A stretch of DNA of 64,000 nucleotides, taken from contig NZ_JACNMU010000005.1 in the NCBI RefSeq assembly GCF_014901205.1, forward strand, positions 62,001 to 126,000, written 5' to 3'. The notes below the pieces were generated by a model, which worked only from the letters and a program-made list of their open reading frames with translations, was not told where the DNA came from and searched no databases. This stretch comes from Meridianimarinicoccus sp. MJW13. GTDB taxonomy: Bacteria > Pseudomonadota > Alphaproteobacteria > Rhodobacterales > Rhodobacteraceae. The translations under genes were made by a program, and so were the position numbers. Positions 25,060 to 31,883 of the stretch are shown in pieces (the stretch's first letter is position 1; each line of letters opens with the position of its first letter).

Positions 25060-25325
25060 GATCCAAATCCTCCATTGGGAGCCAAAGTCAGAAGCGAGCG
25101 GATGGCCTGCGCCAGGATTGTCGCGACGACCCCATAGACGGTCAGCCACAACCGGCGCTCCAGCCGCTCCATCATCTGTTCGATCCGTTCCAGCCGCCCG
25201 TCGATGCCGGAAAACTTCAGGTCCAGAAGCTTCTCCTGCACCTCGTGCACCTTCACCGGACTGTGGTCGAAGGGCTCGTACAGAAAGCGCGAACCGCCGG
25301 GCGCTGGTCTGGGCATCTCGCTCAC
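25056..25325 (-). CDS. GTA gp3.5, small head-formation membrane protein
   Basis: An 89-aa protein with a conserved N-terminus (SEMPRPAPGGSRFLYEPFDH), a short coiled coil (DLKFSGIDGRLERIEQMMER) and one C-terminal transmembrane helix (LTVYGVVATILAQAIRSLL). It lies between portal and protease, as in RcGTA, and matches the GTA head formation protein family. I chose the GTG start, which overlaps the g3 stop as GTGA and has GGAG 7 bases before it. An ATG three codons later is the alternative and lacks a ribosome site. Confidence 0.82.
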   Translation of the reverse strand: MSEMPRPAPGGSRFLYEPFDHSPVKVHEVQEKLLDLKFSGIDGRLERIEQMMERLERRLWLTVYGVVATILAQAIRSLLTLAPNGGFGS

Positions 25326-26533
25326 GCGCCCTCTCCCGTGCCCTCGACGATGGGCGGCAGACCCAGCAGGCCGCGCTTTTCGTTGCGGGTCAGGAAGTCG
25401 GCCTCGCGGACCCGGCGCCACTGCGCCTCGCGCTCGGCCGACAGGGCCGGGATCTTGTCCAGATCCGGTTGCAGCCGCACCGCCTCGCCGGTGAAACGCG
25501 CCAGCCAGTCGGCGATGGCGGCCGAAACCCGCGTGGCCAGCGGCAGCACCGTCAGACGATAGAAGGCGCGGTTGGCCTCCTGGTAGTTGGCATAAGTCGC
25601 ATCGCCGGGGATCCCCAGCAGCATCGGCGGCACCCCGAAGGCCAGGGCGATCTCGCGCGCGGCGGCTTCCTTGGTCTTCTGGAACTCCATGTCCGAGGGG
25701 CTGAACCCCATCGGCCGCCAGTCCAGCCCGCCTTCCAGCAGCATCGGCCGCCCGGCATTGCGTGCGCCCTGATAGTTCGCGGCCATCTCGTCGACCAGCC
25801 GCTCGTACTGATCGTTGGACATGGTCCCCTGCCCCTCGGGGCCGGTGAAGACGATGGCGCCCGAAGGCCGCGCCGCATTGTCCAGCAGCGCCTTGGACCA
25901 GCGCGAGGCCGAATTGTGCACATCCACGGCGTTCGCCGCCGCCTGCAAGGGCGAGAACCCATAGTGATCATCCAGTGGACTGAAGCTGCGGATGTGGCAG
26001 ATCGGAGGCACATCGCCGGTCATGTCGAAGCGATGCTTGCGCCCGCCGACCGAGTATTCATAGGCCGCAGGCCAGCCATCGCCGCCCGGCACCACCCGCA
26101 TCCGGTCCGACCGCAGCACATGCAGCTCCAGCGGCATCACGCCCAGACCACCGCCCGCGCCTTCCAGATAGCCGTTGCCCGACAGCAGGATCTGGCCATA
26201 GAGCATTTCCAGAAGCTCGGCCCGTCCCTGCGCGCCGTTGGGCCGCGCCAGCCGATCCGACAGCGGATGCGCGTCATAGCGGCGCTCGGCATCCTGCACC
26301 ACCAGCGGCAGGGCGGCGGCGGCTTCGGCGATCAGCTTCACCGACCGGAAGCCCACCGGATTGCCCGAGAACCCGTTGCGGATAAGGCTGGTGGCATCGC
26401 GCGGTCCCCAGACCGACCGCCCCGCCCCCTGCACCGCCGCCAGCACCGATCCGGTGACAGACGCCTTGCGCTCTGGCGCGGGCGGGGTCATCGGCGCCTG
26501 GTTCGGCTCACGTTTGAAGAATTCCTTGATCAT
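25322..26533 (-). CDS. g3: GTA gp3, portal protein (HK97 family)
   Basis: A 403-aa portal subunit through which DNA enters and leaves the head. Family landmarks: FSGNPVGFRSVKLIAEAAAA near residue 54, GNGYLEGA, VMPLELHVLRSDRMRVVPG, ICHIRSFSPLDDHYGFSPLQ, and KTKEAAAREIALAFGVPPML. AAGGAGG lies about 10 bases upstream of the ATG. It follows the terminase gene after an 83-bp gap. Confidence 0.95.
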   Translation of the reverse strand: MIKEFFKREPNQAPMTPPAPERKASVTGSVLAAVQGAGRSVWGPRDATSLIRNGFSGNPVGFRSVKLIAEAAAALPLVVQDAERRYDAHPLSDRLARPNGAQGRAELLEMLYGQILLSGNGYLEGAGGGLGVMPLELHVLRSDRMRVVPGGDGWPAAYEYSVGGRKHRFDMTGDVPPICHIRSFSPLDDHYGFSPLQAAANAVDVHNSASRWSKALLDNAARPSGAIVFTGPEGQGTMSNDQYERLVDEMAANYQGARNAGRPMLLEGGLDWRPMGFSPSDMEFQKTKEAAAREIALAFGVPPMLLGIPGDATYANYQEANRAFYRLTVLPLATRVSAAIADWLARFTGEAVRLQPDLDKIPALSAEREAQWRRVREADFLTRNEKRGLLGLPPIVEGTGEGA

Positions 26534-26616
26534 CGGCAAAGGCCCTCCTTGACCGCAAGCGACCTGCGCCGCGGTGTGTACTTTTTCGGTCTCGGATGTG
26601 TCGGGTCCGGGGGGTG

Positions 26617-27987
26617 CTACAGGCCCCGGACGCGCGGGCGAAGGAACCGCCCGGCAGGTTCGATCATCAGGTCGGTCAGGGCCCAGACCAGCGCATCGAC
26701 GCGGTCGGGACTGCCCCGCCCCTCGAAGCCGCGTATGGTCATCTGGCACATCTGGTCTTCCAGATCGCCCAGACCCCGCAGGTGTTTCACCCGCCCCTGT
26801 TCATACAGCGCCGCCACCGGCTCGGCCCGTGCGGCCTTGCCCCGGCTGGCCCGCACCGCCCGGAAGGGCACCATCGGATCGACCTGGCGGATCACGGTCT
26901 CGACCATGTCGCCGCCCTGGTTGACCTCGGCCACCATGCGGTCGGCCTTGTGCCGCGCCATGGCCGCCAGTGCCGCTTCAGCCCATCCGGTGGGGCTGGC
27001 CTTGCCCAGCGAGGCATCCTCGATCACATAGGCGGTCCAGTCCTGCGGCGACCCCGACATGCGCACCCCCACAACAAGGATCCCGCATTCGTCCGAAGTG
27101 TTGTGCCCGGTCACCGGCGGATCCACCGCCACCACCACGCGATCCAGATCCGGCAGCGTCTCGACCTGACAAGTCTGCAGCATCGGCTGGGTCCACATGG
27201 CCCCCTCGACTTCCTCCAGCAGCACCCCGTCCAGCTCCTGCCGTCCCAGCCGCGTTCCGGCATAACGGGCCCGCACTTCCGCAAGGAAGCTGTCGGCCAG
27301 ATAGGCGGCGTTGGCCTCGGTCGCGGCAGCAGTCACCACCGTCGACGGATTGTCGAGGATGCGCTTCAGCACGCCGACGTTGCGCGGCGTGGTAGTCACC
27401 ACCTGCCGGGGCGTCTGGCCCAGTCGCAGCCCGAATTGCAGCATGTCCCAGGCATCCTCCGCCTTCTTCCACTTGGCCAACTCGTCGACCCAGGCCGCAT
27501 CGAACTGCGGGCCGCGCAGGCTTTCGGGCTCATGCGCCGAAAATACCTGGGCGATGGCCCCGTTGGGCCAGACCAGGCGTTTGCGCGTCGCTTCCCAGAC
27601 CGGTTTACGGTCGGGGGGCGAGCAGGCCAGGATGCCGCTGTCGCCGAACACCATCACCTCGCGCACCTGTTCGATGGTCTCGCCGACCAGCGCCACGCGC
27701 CGTGACCGGCCCGGATCCAACGGGCGGGAGCCTTCGACCTCCCGGCGCACCCACTCGGCCCCGGCGCGGGTCTTGCCCGCGCCACGACCACCCATGATGA
27801 CCCAGGTTCGCCACTCGCCTTCTGGCGGCAACTGGTGCTCCAGCGCCCAGAACTCGAAGAGATAGGGCAAGGCCAGAAGCGTGCCCGGCGACAGGTCATT
27901 CAGAAACGCCTCCCGCACCTCCGGCGGCGCCGAGGCAAGCAAGACGCCGCCCGATTTCAAGTCTCGCGGCGTCGAAGTCGAGGGCAT
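26617..27987 (-). CDS. g2: GTA gp2, terminase large subunit
   Basis: A 456-aa packaging motor. The ATPase half has Walker A GGRGAGKTRAG near residue 66 and Walker B AAWVDELAKW near 163. The nuclease half has acidic motifs VVVAVDPPVTG, MVAEVNQGGDM and VDALVWALTDLM. Packaging by this enzyme is headful and non-specific in GTAs. The chosen ATG lies inside g1, giving a 92-nt overlap. A GTG 21 codons further in would reduce the overlap to about 28 nt and cannot be excluded. All catalytic motifs are intact. Confidence 0.93.
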   Translation of the reverse strand: MPSTSTPRDLKSGGVLLASAPPEVREAFLNDLSPGTLLALPYLFEFWALEHQLPPEGEWRTWVIMGGRGAGKTRAGAEWVRREVEGSRPLDPGRSRRVALVGETIEQVREVMVFGDSGILACSPPDRKPVWEATRKRLVWPNGAIAQVFSAHEPESLRGPQFDAAWVDELAKWKKAEDAWDMLQFGLRLGQTPRQVVTTTPRNVGVLKRILDNPSTVVTAAATEANAAYLADSFLAEVRARYAGTRLGRQELDGVLLEEVEGAMWTQPMLQTCQVETLPDLDRVVVAVDPPVTGHNTSDECGILVVGVRMSGSPQDWTAYVIEDASLGKASPTGWAEAALAAMARHKADRMVAEVNQGGDMVETVIRQVDPMVPFRAVRASRGKAARAEPVAALYEQGRVKHLRGLGDLEDQMCQMTIRGFEGRGSPDRVDALVWALTDLMIEPAGRFLRPRVRGL

Positions 27988-28237
27988 AGTCGTGGACAAT
28001 GCCAGCTTGTTCCCGCTGTTCCTTTTCAAGACGTTCCCTTTCCGCGATTGCCGACTGCAGGGCGTTCTTCAGCTCCCGAAGAAGCTTGCCCGCCTCTCCG
28101 ATCTTGCCGATCTCGCCGTCGTCCAGTTGGTCCACCAGTTTGTCGAGCGCGCTTGTGGCGCGGTCGAGTTGCTTGCGTGCCGCAGAGCGCACATGCCCTG
28201 CGGTGTTCTCCCCCGTTTCGGGGATGATCATCACCAT
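27896..28237 (-). CDS. g1: GTA gp1, terminase small subunit
   Basis: A 113-aa protein, MVMIIPETGENTAGHVRSAA, then a long helical hairpin rich in Lys/Glu (RKQLDRATSALDKLVDQLDD, LLRELKNALQSAIAERERLE) and a C-terminal FDAARLEIGRRLACLG. In RcGTA gp1 acts as TerS without cos/pac specificity. It is the first gene of the operon, about 100 nt downstream of a near-consensus promoter. The ribosome site is weak, so ATG 28237 versus 28231 is unresolved. Confidence 0.85.
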   Translation of the reverse strand: MVMIIPETGENTAGHVRSAARKQLDRATSALDKLVDQLDDGEIGKIGEAGKLLRELKNALQSAIAERERLEKEQREQAGIVHDYALDFDAARLEIGRRLACLGAAGGAGGVSE

Positions 28238-28339
28238 TCTTGTTAACCCGCCTCTCCCGGTATCCCGTCGAGAGAGCCATGAACGCGACATCCACCAAGT
28301 CTTTCCGGCGTCTTGTCCATGTCTTCCAGCTTGCAGTAA

Positions 28340-28368
28340 TTGATAAAAGGAACAGGCCGTTTTGTCAA
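28340..28368 (-). promoter_or_regulatory. Near-consensus sigma-70 promoter of the GTA operon
   Basis: Reading the minus strand, TTGACA (28368-28363, a perfect -35) is followed after exactly 17 bp by TATCAA (28345-28340, four of six matches to the -10). Transcription would start near 28333, leaving a leader of about 95 nt before g1. The -35 partly overlaps the left arm of an inverted repeat. Confidence 0.6.
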
Positions 28369-28440
28369 TGAAAACAGACTTTTAGAACAAAACGGAACCG
28401 TTCGAACCGTTAAGGTTTCAAAGGCTTCGAATCGGTTAAC
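28357..28440 (-). promoter_or_regulatory. Inverted repeat and TTCGAA-centred motifs upstream of the GTA promoter
   Basis: Three elements lie side by side. CCGTTTTGT (28357-28365) and ACAAAACGG (28387-28395) are perfect inverted copies flanking 21 AT-rich bases. AACCGTTCGAACCGTT (28396-28411) is a palindrome matched at 14 of 16 positions. A second TTCGAA-centred motif, TTCGAATCGGTTAAC, occupies 28426-28440, its centre 25 bp from the first. Located just upstream of the -35, these could bind an activator such as the GafA-type GTA regulator, which is inferred only. Confidence 0.5.
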
Positions 28441-28539
28441 ACGGGCCCGAGACATCGCGGGCGCCCTTGTTTTGCGGGCGATGGAAAACCCCGCGGCGTG
28501 TTCAGGAACATTAACGGGGCCTTGCCAGGGCACGAGCCC

Positions 28540-28577
28540 AAAAAGACAGGATCCCCACACCATCGGTGCAGGGATCC
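28540..28577 (-). terminator. Terminator of the fabF-mltG operon
   Basis: On the minus strand GGATCCC (28577-28571) pairs with GGGATCC (28555-28549). An inner CACC/GGTG stem extends the hairpin, and TGTCTTTTT follows. It insulates the GTA promoter from upstream transcription. Confidence 0.65.
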
Positions 28578-28635
28578 CCAAATTTATGACGACGATTTTC
28601 AGGCTGGGCGGGGGATTCGTCCCGCCCGCGACTCG

Positions 28636-29790
28636 CTATTGGCTGCGCTGCTGTTCGATCTGGCGCCAGCGGCGCACGTTGATGTTGTGCTCATCCAATG
28701 TCCGGGCAAACACATGCCCGCCGGTGCCATCGGCCACGAAGAACAGGAAGTCGGTCTCGGCCGGATTTACCGCAGCCTCGATCGCCTCCAGTCCGGGATT
28801 GGCAATGGGTGTCGGCGGCAGCCCGTCGATGGTGTAGGTGTTGTACGGCGTCGGCCGGGCCAGCTCGCTGCGGAACAACCCGCGCCCCAGCACCCCTTCG
28901 CCCCCGGTGATACCATAGATCACCGTCGGGTCGGTCTGCAGGCGCATCCCCTTGTTGAGCCGGTTGATGAAGACGCTCGACACCCAGGGCCGCTCCTCGG
29001 CGACGCCGGTTTCCTTCTCGATGATCGAGGCCAGGATCAGCGCCTCTTCCGCGCTTTCCAGCGGCAGACCCTCGGAGCGTCCGGCCCAGGCAGCGGCCAG
29101 GATGGCTTCCTGTTCCTCGCGCATGCGCTGTTGCAACTCGGCCCGGTCCGAGGCCATGGCCACATCGTAGCTGCCCGGCGCAAGGGAGCCTTCCGGGGCA
29201 ACCTCCACGGGCGCACCAACCAGGAACCCCGCCTTGTTCAGGCTGTCGGCCACCTGCCAGCTGGTCACGCCCTCGGCCAAGGTCACCCGCGTGCGGGCAA
29301 ACCCCCGGCTGAGAAGGTCGTCATAGGCATCGGGCGTGGGATCACCCAGCGTGAAATCGGCGGTGATCTGGTATTCCGAGCTGGCCGGATCCAGTTCCCG
29401 CACCCGGATCGTGGTGGTGGCCACGCCGATCCGCAGGTTGATCTCGCTGCCGCAGGTGCTTTGACCGCTGCGGGTCACAAGATCGACGATCTGCTGCATC
29501 GAGGCGCCCGGCGGGATCAGGAAATTTCCTGCCTTCAGACGGTCGGCCTTCTCCTCGTAGTCCGCGCCCAAGCGCATCAGTGCGGGGATTTTGATCAAGC
29601 CTTTTTCGGCCAGGTCGTCGCTAACGGACGTCATGGTCGCCCCGCGCGGCACACTCAGGCAGACCGCCTCGGTGGACGGCCCCTCGGCACGATAGGAGTT
29701 CTGCGCCAGGGCCACGGCAATCCCGACTCCGGCCAGCAGAACGATAAGAAGCGTCAACGCATTGGACGCAACCGAGCGCCAGATCAGCAT
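28636..29790 (-). CDS. mltG: Endolytic murein transglycosylase MltG
   Basis: A 384-aa inner-membrane enzyme that cuts nascent glycan strands and so ends their elongation. One N-terminal anchor helix (ALTLLIVLLAGVGIAVALA) is followed by a periplasmic LysM-like segment with SVPRGATMTSVSDDLAEKG, and the YceG catalytic domain with LILASIIEKETGVAEERPWV (catalytic Glu in the EKE region), INRLNKGMRLQTDPTVIYG and PYNTYTIDGLPPTPI. The start overlaps the end of fabF by 7 nt; the fabF-mltG pairing is common in alphaproteobacteria. Confidence 0.95.
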   Translation of the reverse strand: MLIWRSVASNALTLLIVLLAGVGIAVALAQNSYRAEGPSTEAVCLSVPRGATMTSVSDDLAEKGLIKIPALMRLGADYEEKADRLKAGNFLIPPGASMQQIVDLVTRSGQSTCGSEINLRIGVATTTIRVRELDPASSEYQITADFTLGDPTPDAYDDLLSRGFARTRVTLAEGVTSWQVADSLNKAGFLVGAPVEVAPEGSLAPGSYDVAMASDRAELQQRMREEQEAILAAAWAGRSEGLPLESAEEALILASIIEKETGVAEERPWVSSVFINRLNKGMRLQTDPTVIYGITGGEGVLGRGLFRSELARPTPYNTYTIDGLPPTPIANPGLEAIEAAVNPAETDFLFFVADGTGGHVFARTLDEHNINVRRWRQIEQQRSQ

Positions 29791-31052
29791 CCGTCAGCAA
29801 CCCGCCCCAGCACCAGCGAGGCATTGGTGCCGCCGAAGCCGAAGGAGTTTGACAGGGCCACGTTGATCTCGCGCTCCCGCTTGGCATTGGGCGCCAGATC
29901 AAGGCTTGTCTCGACCGCCGGGTTGTCCAGGTTGATGGTCGGTGGCGCCACCTGATCGCGGATAGCGAGGATCGAGAAGATCGCCTCTACCGCGCCCGCG
30001 GCGCCCAGAAGATGGCCGATCGAGGATTTGGTGGAACTCATCGTCGCTTTCGACGCTGCCTCCCCCATCATCCGTTCGACCGCGCCCAGTTCGATGGTGT
30101 CGGCCATGGTCGATGTGCCATGCGCGTTGATATAGTCGATGGCCTCGGGCTCCAGCCCGGCCCGTTTCAGCGCCGCGCGCATGGACCGCTCGGCCCCGTC
30201 GCCGTCCTCGGACGGGGCGGTGATGTGATAGGCATCGCCCGACATGCCATAGCCCAGAACCTCGGCATAGATCTTGGCGCCGCGCGCCTTGGCGTGCTCG
30301 TATTCTTCCAGAACCACGACGCCCGCGCCCTCGCCCATGACGAACCCGTCCCGATCCGCGTCATAGGGGCGGCTGGCCCGTTCCGGCTCATTGCCGCGCT
30401 TGGTCGACAGTGCCTTGCAGGCGTTGAACCCCGCGATCCCGAGATCGCAGATCGGGCTTTCGGCACCGCCCGCGATCATCACGTCCGCGTCGTCCCACTG
30501 GATCAGCCGCGCCGCGTCGCCGATGGCATGCGCGCCGGTGGAACAGGCTGTTACAACCGCGTGGTTCGGTCCCTTGAACCCGAAACGGATCGACACCTGG
30601 CCCGAGACCAGATTGATCAACGAAGCGGGAATGAAGAACGGCGACACCCGCCGCGGCCCGCGCTCTTTCAGCACGATCGAGGTGTCCGCGATGGTGCTGA
30701 GCCCGCCGATGCCCGACCCGATCATCACGCCGGTACGACACCGGGCTTCCTCATCCTCGGGCATCCAGCCTGCGTCTTTCACGGCCTCTTCCGCCGCCGC
30801 CAGACCGTAGAGGATGAAGTCATCCACCTTGCGGCGCTCTTTCGGCGCCATCCAGTCATCGGGGTTGAAGGTGCCGTCGCTGCCGTCGCCCAGTGGAATT
30901 TCGCACGCATAGGTCGTTGCCAGATGGCTGGCATCGAAACGGGTGATGGGCCCCGCCGCCGATTGTCCTGCCAGCAACCGCTGCCACGAAGTTTCCACAC
31001 CGCACGCCAGCGGCGAGACCATTCCCAGACCTGTCACGACCACTCGCCGCAT
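29784..31052 (-). CDS. fabF: 3-oxoacyl-ACP synthase II
   Basis: A 422-aa condensing enzyme of fatty acid elongation. The Cys-His-His triad is visible as VTACSTGAHA (Cys near residue 169), YINAHGTSTMADT and SSTKSSIGHLLGAAGAV. AGGAG before MRRVVVTGLGM sets the start. Unlike many bacteria, no acpP gene lies directly upstream; instead a small exported protein gene is divergent across 236 bp. Confidence 0.97.
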   Translation of the reverse strand: MRRVVVTGLGMVSPLACGVETSWQRLLAGQSAAGPITRFDASHLATTYACEIPLGDGSDGTFNPDDWMAPKERRKVDDFILYGLAAAEEAVKDAGWMPEDEEARCRTGVMIGSGIGGLSTIADTSIVLKERGPRRVSPFFIPASLINLVSGQVSIRFGFKGPNHAVVTACSTGAHAIGDAARLIQWDDADVMIAGGAESPICDLGIAGFNACKALSTKRGNEPERASRPYDADRDGFVMGEGAGVVVLEEYEHAKARGAKIYAEVLGYGMSGDAYHITAPSEDGDGAERSMRAALKRAGLEPEAIDYINAHGTSTMADTIELGAVERMMGEAASKATMSSTKSSIGHLLGAAGAVEAIFSILAIRDQVAPPTINLDNPAVETSLDLAPNAKREREINVALSNSFGFGGTNASLVLGRVADGC

Positions 31053-31288
31053 ATTTCGCTCCTGCACTTGGATCCCTGCCTGAATTGCTCACATAGCTTG
31101 GCCAAGGGGGGTGGGGCAAGCGCAACGCCACCTGTGCCCCCCCGCTTTGGCCGGGTTTCGCCCGTCAACCCTGCCTTAATCATGGTTCCGGTTCAACGGT
31201 GCGCCGCGCCCCCGATGCATGAGACACTTCGGCAGTCGCCCGCGCACCGGGCGGCAAGGTCGAGTCGTCATTTGTGGAAGAGTTTCCG

Positions 31289-31561
31289 ATGAAACAGGTA
31301 GTTGCCAGCGTGCTGTGGCTGTGCGGCGCGGCGGGGGCGGGACAGGCCGCATCGCTGACGCTGCTGGACGATGGCCCCGAGATCGTTCTGCCGCTTGAAG
31401 AGGCCCCGACCGGGGCGCCCGACATTGCGCCCCCCACGGCGCAGCGGTTCATGTCCAGCGAATTTCTGGATCTGTCTCAGGCCCCACACCCCGTGGCCCG
31501 TCCCGCGTGGGTCGGCCAGGCCGCGAAGGCAAAGGCCGACTTTCCGACCGCGCGCAACTAG
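31289..31561 (+). CDS. Small exported protein of unknown function, 90 aa
   Basis: MKQVVASVLWLCGAAGAGQA is a convincing signal peptide (AGQA-AS cleavage), so a mature protein of about 70 aa would be periplasmic or secreted. GGAAG lies 7 bases before the ATG. The mature part is acidic and Pro-rich (LEEAPTGAPDIAPPTAQRF), with a short C-terminal SSEFLDLSQAPHPVARP. No family is recognised. It is divergent from fabF and convergent with the DUF1330 gene. Confidence 0.6.
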   Translation: MKQVVASVLWLCGAAGAGQAASLTLLDDGPEIVLPLEEAPTGAPDIAPPTAQRFMSSEFLDLSQAPHPVARPAWVGQAAKAKADFPTARN

Positions 31562-31595
31562 GAGGCAAGCCCGGCACCAGACCGGCGCCAGGCTG

Positions 31596-31883
31596 TTACT
31601 GTTCTTCCACGATCACCAGTTCACGCACCGCCGCGCCGCGCGCATGGCTCAGCGCTTCCTGGTATTCCGCAGATTCGTAGCAGGCATCGGCCGCCTCTAG
31701 CGACGGAAACCGCGCCACCACGTTGCGCGGGCGATCCGCGCCTTCCTTCTGGATATAGCGGGAGGCGCGTGCCAGAAAGACACCGCCGTGCTTGGCGATG
31801 GCCTCGGTGGCCAGGGCTGCGTACCGGCCATAAGCCTCCGCGTCTTTCACATCCACATGGGCGATCCACAAAGCCGTGCTCAT
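31596..31883 (-). CDS. DUF1330 domain protein
   Basis: A 95-aa cytoplasmic protein with the dimeric alpha/beta barrel (ferredoxin-like) pattern of DUF1330: [20 protein letters not shown], then [36 protein letters not shown] and [11 protein letters not shown]. The function is unknown. Its ATG overlaps the alaS stop by 4 nt (ATGA), so its translation depends on alaS. Confidence 0.88.
   Translation of the reverse strand: MSTALWIAHVDVKDAEAYGRYAALATEAIAKHGGVFLARASRYIQKEGADRPRNVVARFPSLEAADACYESAEYQEALSHARGAAVRELVIVEEQ

Larger units (their letters stand above)
28238..28635. other. 398-bp GTA leader and promoter interval, no gene
   Basis: No credible gene lies between g1 and mltG. The interval is locally AT-rich (28330-28440), in contrast to its surroundings. 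It holds a near-consensus promoter for g1, an inverted repeat, two TTCGAA-centred motifs and the terminator of the fabF-mltG operon. The GC-rich part 28445-28535 shows nothing I can name. Confidence 0.6.

Noticed and set aside
13530-28237. Ordinary prophage
   Set aside because: There is no integrase, repressor, replication, holin or attachment site. The tape measure is very short, and the gene set matches RcGTA one to one.
28385-28407. LexA (SOS) box in the GTA promoter region
   Set aside because: Three GAAC half-sites occur, but they are spaced 10 and 9 bp start to start, not the 11 required for GAAC-N7-GAAC. The recA box in this window fits exactly.
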